A stretch of 64,000 nucleotides of DNA from Aristaeella hokkaidonensis (GTDB lineage: Bacteria; Bacillota; Clostridia; Christensenellales; Aristaeellaceae), in NCBI RefSeq assembly GCF_018128945.1, contig NZ_CP068393.1:558001-622000 (forward strand), given 5' to 3'. Below the pieces are notes generated by a model. The model searched no databases. It was not told where the DNA came from and was given only the letters and a program-made list of their open reading frames with translations. Shown in pieces: positions 48,324-55,272 of the stretch. Each line of letters opens with the position of its first letter. Positions within the stretch are counted from its first letter, which is position 1. Both the position numbers and the translations under genes were made by a program.

Positions 48324-48617
48324 TTAATGCGGCCCGCAGGTGCAGTAGGTGCGGATATCCACGGTATACTCTGACACTACCCAGCTTTTATGACAGTAAT
48401 CGCAGGTATCCGTTCCGGTTACTTTCCAGAATTCCCGGATATGGGTATGCGGCCCATAATTATACTGGCAGAACCCGCAGTATACCGGAGCGTCTTTCTT
48501 CTGCCAGCTTTCCCTGTAGGTACAGTTCTTATGGGTACAGGCCAGCGCCGCAAAACACACCGACACAGCGGACAGCACCAAAGCAGCGGCAAGGATAAAC
48601 GCCAGAAGCTTTTTCAT
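48324..48617 (-). CDS. Small secreted cysteine-rich protein 1
   Basis: 97 residues. Signal peptide at 1-24 (ending CFAALA). The mature part has nine Cys residues, including CGFC, CDYC and CTCGPH, and several His, a pattern able to bind zinc or form disulfides. AGGAGAATAATACC precedes the ATG. It is a member of a tandem group of five paralogues (48324-50206) sharing the MKK-type signal, CxxC pairs and often a CPC end. The function is unknown; not a recognised bacteriocin. Confidence 0.75.
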   Translation of the reverse strand: MKKLLAFILAAALVLSAVSVCFAALACTHKNCTYRESWQKKDAPVYCGFCQYNYGPHTHIREFWKVTGTDTCDYCHKSWVVSEYTVDIRTYCTCGPH

Positions 48618-48729
48618 GGTATTATTCTCCTGTCAATGAAGAATTGGAATGATCCGCACCAGGCGAATCATTCCATAAAAACATTATGAATTTGCTGTTG
48701 AGATGCGTCTTGTAAACAAATGGGGTGGT

Positions 48730-49080
48730 TTAGTTCATATAGGTTGTCTGTTCGTGGATCTTTTCACCGCAGACACCGCAAAGGTCATATTCATAGAGCA
48801 GGTGCGGGGTGAGCCACTGAGTACGATGCTTCAGGTTGCAGTGATTCTGATAGGTTGTTGTGGTTTCCCAGTAGAGCGAATGGCAGCTTGAGCAGTAGAT
48901 CTGTTTGGAGGTGACGATTTTGTGCTGGGTACTGCCGGTGCTCGTAATGGTTTTCTGCGTATCAACGACGCCCGCAGTGTATTTTCCGCAGCGGCCGCAA
49001 CGCATGTTGCCTGCAAAACACAGGCTGGCGACAGAAAGAACCAGGACCAGGGCGAGACACAATGCGATAACCTTTTTCAT
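48730..49080 (-). CDS. Small secreted cysteine-rich protein 2
   Basis: 116 residues, the most divergent of the five. Signal peptide at 1-23 (SLCFAG). Three CxxC pairs: CGRC right after the signal, CSSC, and CGVC near the end. Between them lies a Thr-rich segment. It lacks the CPC terminus of copies 3-5. AAAAGGAGGATAG precedes the ATG. The CxxC pairs look like rubredoxin- or zinc-ribbon-like knuckles exposed outside the cell. The function is unknown. Confidence 0.72.
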   Translation of the reverse strand: MKKVIALCLALVLVLSVASLCFAGNMRCGRCGKYTAGVVDTQKTITSTGSTQHKIVTSKQIYCSSCHSLYWETTTTYQNHCNLKHRTQWLTPHLLYEYDLCGVCGEKIHEQTTYMN

Positions 49081-49178
49081 GATACTATCCTCCTTTTTTT
49101 ATTAGAACGATCCGCGGCAGACGGACCGTTTCTTAACCTGATATACAAACATCAGTCAGAATGTTGACAATCGACAGC

Positions 49179-49460
49179 TCAGTGAGCGCAGGGGCAGGTC
49201 TCGCTGAGCAGAACTGTCTTTGTTGTGGTGTAGTAATCATGGCAGTTCGGGCAGGAGTACACAGTGATGATATCCTTGTAGCTCATGGTGTGCGCATGGG
49301 TATAGGAATTATACCCGCACTTTGTCCATTTGGGCTTGGTATAATACGACGTTGTCTGATAAGTTTTCGTGTAATAATGGTTGGCGCACGCAGCCAAAGC
49401 TGTTACTGCAATGGAACAGATCAGGACCAATGCACAGATGAGAGCCACAGACTTTTTCAT
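49179..49460 (-). CDS. Small secreted cysteine-rich protein 3
   Basis: 93 residues from the ATG behind AAGGAGGG; the frame is open further upstream but has no start signal. Signal peptide at 1-23 (TALAACA). The mature part has WTKCGYNSYTHAHTMSYKD, then CPNCHDYY and a closing CPCAH. The motif CxYNxYxHxH and the end xxCPCxH are shared with copies 4 and 5. Cys and His spacing suggests one or two zinc sites, or disulfides. The function is unknown. Confidence 0.75.
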   Translation of the reverse strand: MKKSVALICALVLICSIAVTALAACANHYYTKTYQTTSYYTKPKWTKCGYNSYTHAHTMSYKDIITVYSCPNCHDYYTTTKTVLLSETCPCAH

Positions 49461-49550
49461 GGAATAACCCTCCTTAATATAAAATAATAGTTTAACCCGG
49501 TTTACACGAAACCGGAAAAGAGACAATGATCAGAAAACATCATCAGACAA

Positions 49551-49835
49551 TCAGGGCTGGCAAGGGCAGCTCTGGTTGATAAACGTCTTGACGATCTTGG
49601 TATAGGTATCACCGCACTTCGGGCAGTAGTACACATACACCTTATCTTCATAGTTCAGAAAATGTGGATGGACATACTGGTTATATTCACAGGTTGTCAT
49701 GCAGTAGGGAACGGAAGATGTACCTGCAACTGTTTCGTGAACCAGAATATACGTGTGGGTGCATGCGGCCAGAGCAGTTGCCACAACGGAACAAACCAGA
49801 ACTAGAGCACAGATGAGAGCCAGGAACTTTTTCAC
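49551..49835 (-). CDS. Small secreted cysteine-rich protein 4
   Basis: 94 residues from a GTG start with AAGGAGGAG upstream. Signal peptide at 1-24 (TALAAC). Mature part: TCEYNQYVHPHFLNYED, CPKCGDTY and a CPCQP end. Closely aligned with copies 3 and 5 in length and motif order. The likely fold is a small treble- or knuckle-like domain; the function is unknown. Confidence 0.75.
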   Translation of the reverse strand: MKKFLALICALVLVCSVVATALAACTHTYILVHETVAGTSSVPYCMTTCEYNQYVHPHFLNYEDKVYVYYCPKCGDTYTKIVKTFINQSCPCQP

Positions 49836-49921
49836 GGGGTACTCCTCCTTATAAAAGATTTGTTAGGGAACCGGGGAAGAAATAACGAACAGAGAACTAA
49901 TAGCAGACAATTATCTTTATG

Positions 49922-50206
49922 TCAGTGTACGCAGGGGCATGTTTCACTAAGAAAAACCGTAATGTATTTCACATAAGAGCGGTCACAGATGTGACAGTAA
50001 TACACATTGGCTTTTTCCATGTACTTGATGGTATGCGCATGCATGTAGGGATTATACGCACACTGAACCCATCGGGGCTCTGTCCAGGTTCTGGTAATGG
50101 TTGAATAGACAAGTGTTTGGCCAGGGTGATCACATGCAGCCAGAGTCACTGCCGCGATGGAGCAGACCAATACCAGGGCACAGATGAAAGCGATAAACTT
50201 TTTCAT
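49922..50206 (-). CDS. Small secreted cysteine-rich protein 5
   Basis: 94 residues from the ATG behind GGGAGGG; an in-frame upstream extension lacks a start signal. Signal peptide at 1-24 (AVTLAAC). Mature part: WVQCAYNPYMHAHTIKYME, CHICDRSY and a CPCVH end. It is the first gene in the transcription direction, so a promoter for the cluster should lie between 50207 and about 50370. The nearest recognisable upstream element is small-RNA copy 2. Confidence 0.75.
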   Translation of the reverse strand: MKKFIAFICALVLVCSIAAVTLAACDHPGQTLVYSTITRTWTEPRWVQCAYNPYMHAHTIKYMEKANVYYCHICDRSYVKYITVFLSETCPCVH

Positions 50207-50372
50207 TGACAGACCCTCCCAATAAAGTATTAAGTTATTGCCGACAACGCAGAGAGCATACACAAAAAGGCATCCCAATACTACCCAACCTGCACAACTG
50301 GTCAGTTTATCTGCATCATTGGAAGAGAATTAATCAAACAAACTGAAAAACTGCTCATTCTTTGTGATGACA

Positions 50373-50506
50373 TAAAGAAAAGACAGCGCCTGCTGCGCTG
50401 CCTGAAGGAGGAGAAAAAGAGTATGAAGAAACATCTGCTGCTGGGGCCCTGGTCCGGCAGGGAGATGGTATTCACTAGATCAGGGTCGGCCGTTTCCCCT
50501 GTGAAC
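50373..50506 (-). ncRNA. Small-RNA gene, family copy 2 of 3
   Basis: Minus strand. Stem CAGGG/CCCTG with CGGCCG in the loop (core 50493-50481), a variable hairpin beginning CATCT and ending AGATG, the conserved GATGTTTCTTCATAC (50435-50421), then a pyrimidine run containing TCTCCTCCTTC (50414-50404), an anti-Shine-Dalgarno sequence. The terminator stem is CAGCGC/GCGCTG (50400-50384) with TTTTCTTTA. It lies directly upstream of the cysteine-rich gene cluster. Confidence 0.7.
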
Positions 50507-50512
50507 AACTGT

Positions 50513-50544
50513 AATATAATTGGCGAACCTTAAATGAGTCTTAA
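50513..50544 (-). promoter_or_regulatory. Small-RNA promoter with tandem TTAAG boxes, copy 2
   Basis: On the minus strand TTAAG at 50544-50540 and 50533-50529 (11 bases apart), then 10 bases and TATATT (50518-50513). Confidence 0.65.
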
Positions 50545-50567
50545 CAAAACAATACAAATTAAAAAAT

Positions 50568-50612
50568 GAGTTCAATTTGGTCATTTCCCCCCAAAATGAC
50601 TAAATTGAACTC
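50568..50612. repeat. Long inverted repeat, 19-bp arms
   Basis: GAGTTCAATTTGGTCATTT (50568-50586) pairs with 50594-50612 with one G-T pair; the 7-base loop is C-rich. It is the main feature of 50545-50850 apart from a short GGGGGCAG/TGCCTCC stem. No poly-T end on either strand, so not a simple terminator. It could be a regulatory RNA, a mobile-element end or a regulator site. Confidence 0.6.
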
Positions 50613-50853
50613 GGGAATGATGCAATTGAAAAGGGGGCAGCATCCCTGAATACTGCCTCCATACATAAGAAGGAGAGCATGAAGAAACTCTCTGCTTGCG
50701 TACACAGTATACGCCCAGAACACCCCCGGAACCACTGAACCTGCATAAGTGGTCGAAAAAACTGCAGAATTGGTAAAAACAGTATCCAAACGCTTCCGGC
50801 GTGTTACAAGTATTGCGGCGAAGTAACATTGGTGTAAAATCCCGCCAAACCTG

Positions 50854-50882
50854 TTGTTTTCAAACTTTCCGCATGATATATT
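50854..50882 (+). promoter_or_regulatory. Promoter of the rhomboid gene
   Basis: TTGTTT, a 17-base spacer and TATATT, 39 bases before the rhomboid start. Confidence 0.6.
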
Positions 50883-50921
50883 GCAAACAGACCCGGAGTA
50901 TAAACACAACAGGAGACGAGT

Positions 50922-51635
50922 ATGGCTGGTTCAGTAATCATCACTTGCAAGAAATGCGGCATGCCGCTGAAGAAGGGTACCAAGGTCTGCTCCTACTGCA
51001 GGCAGGATACCGGTTATCTGATTAACCGTGCCCCGAAGGAAAAGAAAACAGGCATCCGGATCCTGGGACACACGATCCGGCTTCCCTGGGTCACTTTGAT
51101 CCTTGTTCTCCTGAATGCCCTTGCGGGCATTTACAAGCTGGCCGGGGGAGAATATGACGTACTCCGCAACTTCGGTATGTACCAGGGTGCCCTCCAGCAG
51201 GGAGAGTATGGCAGGATTATCCTGAGCAGCTTCCTGCACCTGGGCTTCCCGCACTTTATCGGCAACATGTACGCCCTGCTGACCTACGGCTTCGTCTTTG
51301 AGAACCGCATCGGCAGGTGGAAGTACCTGGCCATCTACCTGGTCTCCATGCTTGGTTCCGCCCTGCTCATCAACTTCGTGGGCGGTAACGCCATCCATGC
51401 CGGTGCCAGCGGCGCCATCTGGGGCCTCATGGCAGCCAACCTCCTCTATTGCATCTTCACCCGCAGGAAGTTCCTCTATATGCTCTATGCCCTCCATGCG
51501 GTCATCGGTAACGTCCTTTACACCTTCTCCTCCCACGTCAGCTGGCAGGGCCACTTCGGCGGAGCCATCGCCGGAGCCCTGATCGCCCTTCTGCTCTTCG
51601 CCAAGGAAAGAAAAGAAAGTAAACCGATCTTCTGA
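50922..51635 (+). CDS. Rhomboid intramembrane serine protease with N-terminal zinc ribbon
   Basis: 237 residues. Residues 9-26 form a zinc ribbon (CKKCGMPLKKGTKVCSYC). Six transmembrane helices follow. The rhomboid active site is Ser163 in GASGAIWG and His211 in GHFGG, with HFIGNMYAL (HxxxN) at 111-119, so it should be active. It cleaves transmembrane substrates within the membrane. ACAGGAG precedes the ATG. Neighbouring small membrane and secreted proteins are possible substrates, an inference from position only. A strong terminator follows. Confidence 0.93.
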   Translation: MAGSVIITCKKCGMPLKKGTKVCSYCRQDTGYLINRAPKEKKTGIRILGHTIRLPWVTLILVLLNALAGIYKLAGGEYDVLRNFGMYQGALQQGEYGRIILSSFLHLGFPHFIGNMYALLTYGFVFENRIGRWKYLAIYLVSMLGSALLINFVGGNAIHAGASGAIWGLMAANLLYCIFTRRKFLYMLYALHAVIGNVLYTFSSHVSWQGHFGGAIAGALIALLLFAKERKESKPIF

Positions 51636-51675
51636 AAAACAACAGACATAAAATAACAAACACAACAAAAGTAGC

Positions 51676-51699
51676 ATCCCGGCAGCTGCCGGGATTTTT
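51676..51699 (+). terminator. Intrinsic terminator of the rhomboid gene
   Basis: A 20-base perfect palindrome (ATCCCGGCAGCTGCCGGGAT) followed by TTTTC. Confidence 0.85.
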
Positions 51700-51704
51700 C
51701 ATGT

Positions 51705-51839
51705 AAAAAAGAAGGCAGCGAATCCGCTGCCTAAAGGGGAAAAGGGGAAGAGAAAGTATGAAGAAACATCACACCGGCGGAAAGAAAACCGGAAGTGATG
51801 GAATCCGCTAGACCAGGGTCGGCCGTTTGCCCAGTTGAC
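51705..51839 (-). ncRNA. Small-RNA gene, family copy 3 of 3
   Basis: Minus strand. Conserved hairpin with GGG/CCC stem and CGGCCG loop (core 51826-51814), a variable hairpin with CATCAC/GTGATG outer stem, GATGTTTCTTCATAC (51770-51756), a run of T and C (TCTTCCCCTTTTCCCC), and the terminator AGGCAGCG/CGCTGCCT (51732-51713) with TTCTTTTTT. It ends just before the rhomboid terminator on the other strand. Length about 135 bases. Confidence 0.7.
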
Positions 51840-51845
51840 GGGAAT

Positions 51846-51877
51846 AATATAACCCGGGTTTCTTAAATGTACCTTAA
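51846..51877 (-). promoter_or_regulatory. Small-RNA promoter with tandem TTAAG boxes, copy 3
   Basis: On the minus strand TTAAG at 51877-51873 and 51866-51862, then 10 bases and TATATT (51851-51846). Spacing is identical to copies 1 and 2. Confidence 0.65.
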
Positions 51878-52020
51878 GGGAATAACTTGATTTATATGAT
51901 AATGCTTTGGTCTTTGGCTGTATGATTACTTTTTTCCTATGAATAAATATGTTAATATACCAACAGATTATTATAATTAGCGCATTCAGTATTGTTGAAA
52001 TACATCAAGGAGTCATTTCC

Positions 52021-52344
52021 ATGAACGAAATCCGTGAATTGATGCAGGAAGTAATGACTTTTTCAGAAGAACGGGACTGGGATCAGTTCCATTCTCCGGT
52101 TAATCTGGCTAAATCTATTGCAATAGAGGCGGGAGAACTCCTTGAATGTTATCAGTGGAGTGATATTGCTGATCCTGAAGCAGTTGAAGAAGAGCTTGCG
52201 GATGTGCTGAACTATTGCTTACAGATGGCTGCGAAGCTGAATCTTGATCCTGCGGAGATCGTTCGAAAGAAAATGAAGAAAAATGCTGAGAAGTATCCTG
52301 TAGAAAAGAGCAGGGGGAGAAGCACGAAGTATGATCAACTTTGA
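52021..52344 (+). CDS. MazG-like nucleotide pyrophosphohydrolase
   Basis: 107 residues from the ATG behind AAGGAG. MazG/MazG-like fold: AKSIAIEAGELLECYQW (ExxE metal ligands) followed by EELADVLNYCLQMA (ExxD). It hydrolyses a (d)NTP to (d)NMP and pyrophosphate. The frame extends upstream but without a start signal. It overlaps the helicase gene by 14 bases, so the two are made together. The pair is richer in A+T than its neighbours by eye, a sign of transfer. In defence systems such enzymes deplete or alter nucleotides. Confidence 0.9.
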   Translation: MNEIRELMQEVMTFSEERDWDQFHSPVNLAKSIAIEAGELLECYQWSDIADPEAVEEELADVLNYCLQMAAKLNLDPAEIVRKKMKKNAEKYPVEKSRGRSTKYDQL

Positions 52345-54115
52345 CGTCAAAATCCGTGATTTTCCTTTTGACGGAACCAGTCAGTCCAGCATCGAACAGT
52401 GGAAAAGCGGAGACAGAGAATATGGCGCCAATTGGCCTGTTGTATATCTGATTCATAATGATGATACAAAAGAGGCTTATATTGGTGAAACTCTGAACGC
52501 CGGAAAACGGGCGGCACAACACTGGCAGGTTGAAGAACGGAAGCGCCTGAAGACCATTCATATTATGACGGATGACACCTTCAATAAATCCGTCATTCTG
52601 GATCTGGAATCTTTCCTGATCAAATACATATCCGCTGATGGGAAATATAAACTACAGAACGGTAATACCGGTTTGTCTGATTTCGACTATTACGACCGGC
52701 ATGAGTATGAAGATCAGTTTGGAAAGATATGGGCAAGCCTGAAGGAACTTGGCCTGGCAGAGAGCACAATTACAGATATTGAAAATTCGGATCTGTACAA
52801 ATATTCTCCCTATAAGACACTGACCAAGGATCAGGAAAAGGTTCTGGCTAAGATCCTTAGTTTCCTGACGTTCTGCCTGAGCGAGAACATGGAAGAGACT
52901 GTTGTTGTGAAGGGTGGAGCCGGAACGGGAAAGACGATCCTGGCGGTATTCCTTCTTAAACTCCTGAATGATCTGAAGAATAAGACCTATGAGGATAAAG
53001 AGGAAGAAGAGTCGGACATCAAGGTAAACAGACTTCAGTCCATTCTCGCGGAGAGACAATTGAAGATCGGCTTTATAGTTCCCCAGCAGTCTTTGCGGAA
53101 AACACTGAAGAAGGTTTTCAACCATATGCAAGGCATCCCGGAGAGCTTAATCATGACGCCAACTGAAGCAGCAATAGCAGCAAAAGACGAACCTTTTGAT
53201 TTGCTTGTTTGCGATGAAGCTCACAGACTGCGCAGGAGAGCAGCACTGAGCCAGTATCCGGCTTACGACAAAGTTAATCAGGAGTTGAATCTGTCAAAGG
53301 ATGCAACCGAACTGGACTGGATTATTCGATCCAGTAAAATGCAGGTGTTATTCTACGATTCTGCACAGTCCGTACGGCCTTCAGATATTCCGAAGGATGA
53401 TTTCACACATGTGCTGAACAGCCAGGATAACAGACAGATACTGAATCTGACATCCCAGCTTCGATGCCTGGGTGGAGATGACTATATCCAGTACGTTCAT
53501 GAAGTGCTAAATTACAAAGGATTCCTGAATGGACAAAAGCCACAGGAAACGGATTCTTTTGTTCTTAAAGAAGACGGGAACATGTGGCTTGCACCGCATG
53601 GTGAGTTTGAGGATTATACGCTCAAGTTCTATGATGATGTTGATCAGATGATGGATGAAATCGACAAGCTGAACAAGAAGTATGATCTGTGCTGTGCAGT
53701 TGCTGGTTACGCCTGGGAATGGATTACCAGAGGTGAACCCAGAGATACGACAAAACGAGATATTAACATCGGCAAGGGATACCTTTGGAACAGGACATAT
53801 ACTGACTGGATTAATTCAGATAGACTGCCTTACGAAATTGGATGTATTCATACAGTCCAGGGATATGACCTGAATTATGTAGGCGTCATATTTGGACCGG
53901 AAATCTATTATGACAAAAAAGCGAAGAGAATAGAAGTTGACAAGAACAAGTATAAAGATAATCTGGGCAAGGCTGTTGGAAATGATTATGAAGCGCTTCG
54001 CTCATATATACTGAACATATATGCTACACTTTTAACCAGAGGCATTCATGGCGCACTGGTTTATGTATGTGATCCGGATCTGAGGGAATATTTGAGACCG
54101 TATTTCAAATCATAA
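52331..54115 (+). CDS. GIY-YIG nuclease domain fused to DUF2075/Schlafen-like helicase
   Basis: 594 residues. N-terminal GIY-YIG domain at about 35-110: VVYLIHNDDTKEAYIGET, then AGKRAAQHW with the catalytic Arg60, and Glu93 in DLESFLIKY. The SF1-type ATPase (DUF2075) follows: Walker A GGAGTGKT at 195-202, DEAH at 295-298, TSQLRC, and a late HTVQGYDLNYVGVIFG motif. It should cut and translocate on nucleic acid. It overlaps a MazG-like gene. No methylase is nearby, so it is not a classical restriction system; anti-phage defence is the leading idea. Confidence 0.9.
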   Translation: MINFDVKIRDFPFDGTSQSSIEQWKSGDREYGANWPVVYLIHNDDTKEAYIGETLNAGKRAAQHWQVEERKRLKTIHIMTDDTFNKSVILDLESFLIKYISADGKYKLQNGNTGLSDFDYYDRHEYEDQFGKIWASLKELGLAESTITDIENSDLYKYSPYKTLTKDQEKVLAKILSFLTFCLSENMEETVVVKGGAGTGKTILAVFLLKLLNDLKNKTYEDKEEEESDIKVNRLQSILAERQLKIGFIVPQQSLRKTLKKVFNHMQGIPESLIMTPTEAAIAAKDEPFDLLVCDEAHRLRRRAALSQYPAYDKVNQELNLSKDATELDWIIRSSKMQVLFYDSAQSVRPSDIPKDDFTHVLNSQDNRQILNLTSQLRCLGGDDYIQYVHEVLNYKGFLNGQKPQETDSFVLKEDGNMWLAPHGEFEDYTLKFYDDVDQMMDEIDKLNKKYDLCCAVAGYAWEWITRGEPRDTTKRDINIGKGYLWNRTYTDWINSDRLPYEIGCIHTVQGYDLNYVGVIFGPEIYYDKKAKRIEVDKNKYKDNLGKAVGNDYEALRSYILNIYATLLTRGIHGALVYVCDPDLREYLRPYFKS

Positions 54116-54211
54116 TTGAAAAGGTAAGAACGATTTATGAGATCATTTTATGCCAAATGCAGTGAACTGTTTGTAAATTGATATCCAGTTTAACGGAAGA
54201 GGGCAGCGGGA

Positions 54212-54805
54212 ATGAAAAAGTGTGCAGGATGCGGCGCGGAGTTTGACGACACCAGCAAGTACTGTCCTAACTGCGGGGCGGAATACGGAGAGGCGGCACC
54301 GGCATATCAGCCCAGTATTGCGGAAGAATACGGCTGGCATCCGGAAAGGACGAAGAAGGCAGAGAAGGTCATCAACAGCGACCAGGGGATGATCTGGCAC
54401 AGGGTTCTGCTCTTCTTCCTGATCGTGAACGCCATCTGGAGCATTATCACCGGCATTGGATATATGAACCGGTATCGTGATCCGGAATGGATTGTTTTCT
54501 TCAAAACGGTTAAGGGGCTACAGACCTATACTGTTTTCTGCGGCGTGGCACAGATTGCCATCGGGGTGTTTGCGATCACGGTGTATAACAGGCTGCGGAG
54601 ATACAAGAAAGAGGGCCCTTCTTCCCTGAAAGTGATGTATATCATCTGCATCATTGTGCCCATGGTTCTGCAGGTCTGGCAGGGAAGGATTCTCCCACAG
54701 TCGAAAATTGACAGGCTTACGCTCCTGGATATCATGAAGAACATCATAATGCTGGGGATCAACAGCACCTATTATGCCAGACGCAAGAACCTGTTTGTGA
54801 ACTGA
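54212..54805 (+). CDS. Zinc-ribbon membrane protein
   Basis: 197 residues. An N-terminal zinc ribbon (CAGCGAEFDDTSKYCPNCGAE) at 4-24 is followed by a linker and four transmembrane helices (about 64-84, 102-125, 140-160 and 168-188). This is a common type in Clostridia, with no known function. The ribosome binding site is weak (GGAAGAGGGC about 12 bases upstream). The next gene starts 14 bases after the stop. Confidence 0.78.
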   Translation: MKKCAGCGAEFDDTSKYCPNCGAEYGEAAPAYQPSIAEEYGWHPERTKKAEKVINSDQGMIWHRVLLFFLIVNAIWSIITGIGYMNRYRDPEWIVFFKTVKGLQTYTVFCGVAQIAIGVFAITVYNRLRRYKKEGPSSLKVMYIICIIVPMVLQVWQGRILPQSKIDRLTLLDIMKNIIMLGINSTYYARRKNLFVN

Positions 54806-54819
54806 GAGGGACAAGGGAT

Positions 54820-55224
54820 ATGCTGATTCACGCGACACGCTCCAGCGTGTGCCTGGGGGATGACTTCGCCGGACCGGAGGAAAGGGATCTGGTTCTGGAC
54901 GAGCAGGCGCGTCTGTCGGAACTGATGAAGCAGCTGGCCGGATATGTGCCGTATTTCGGCAATGTGGTATGGAGTATCCGGTGCGGCGACAAGGTTATCG
55001 GCTACCTGTACAGCCCCGGGGAAAAAGCAGCTTACCGGTATAAACTGACGGCAGGGAATAAGCGGGTGTCTGAGCTGGGAGAAGAGACTGTTTTCTGCAG
55101 GTATTACTCCGGCAAAGATATCCTGATCAGGAATATAAAGGTCTTTTCCCTTCCGGGAACGATAAACCTGAAAAAGGTCATGCTGTACGAGGAGCAGCAG
55201 AGGAAGGAAGGCATGCTCTTCTGA
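54820..55224 (+). CDS. Hypothetical protein
   Basis: 134 residues, soluble, mostly beta (FGNVVWSIRCGDKVIGYLYS, then KVFSLPGTINLKKVMLYEEQQ). No family is recognised. GGGACAAGGGAT precedes the ATG. It forms a short run with the zinc-ribbon membrane gene upstream and peptidase T downstream (48 bases). The function is unknown. Confidence 0.62.
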   Translation: MLIHATRSSVCLGDDFAGPEERDLVLDEQARLSELMKQLAGYVPYFGNVVWSIRCGDKVIGYLYSPGEKAAYRYKLTAGNKRVSELGEETVFCRYYSGKDILIRNIKVFSLPGTINLKKVMLYEEQQRKEGMLF

Positions 55225-55272
55225 CGGCGGCAGCAACAACAGAGAAAGCAAAAGAAAAGAGGCAATCAATCC

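Noticed and set aside
50559-50909. A 116-codon minus-strand frame in the spacer before the rhomboid gene
   Set aside because: It runs through a 45-base inverted repeat and the rhomboid promoter, lacks a ribosome binding site and matches nothing.
48158-51812. Short plus-strand frames starting MKKH in each small-RNA copy (35, 36 and 17 codons)
   Set aside because: Only the first four residues agree; lengths and the rest differ, and no consistent ribosome binding site exists. The nucleotide conservation fits a minus-strand RNA better.
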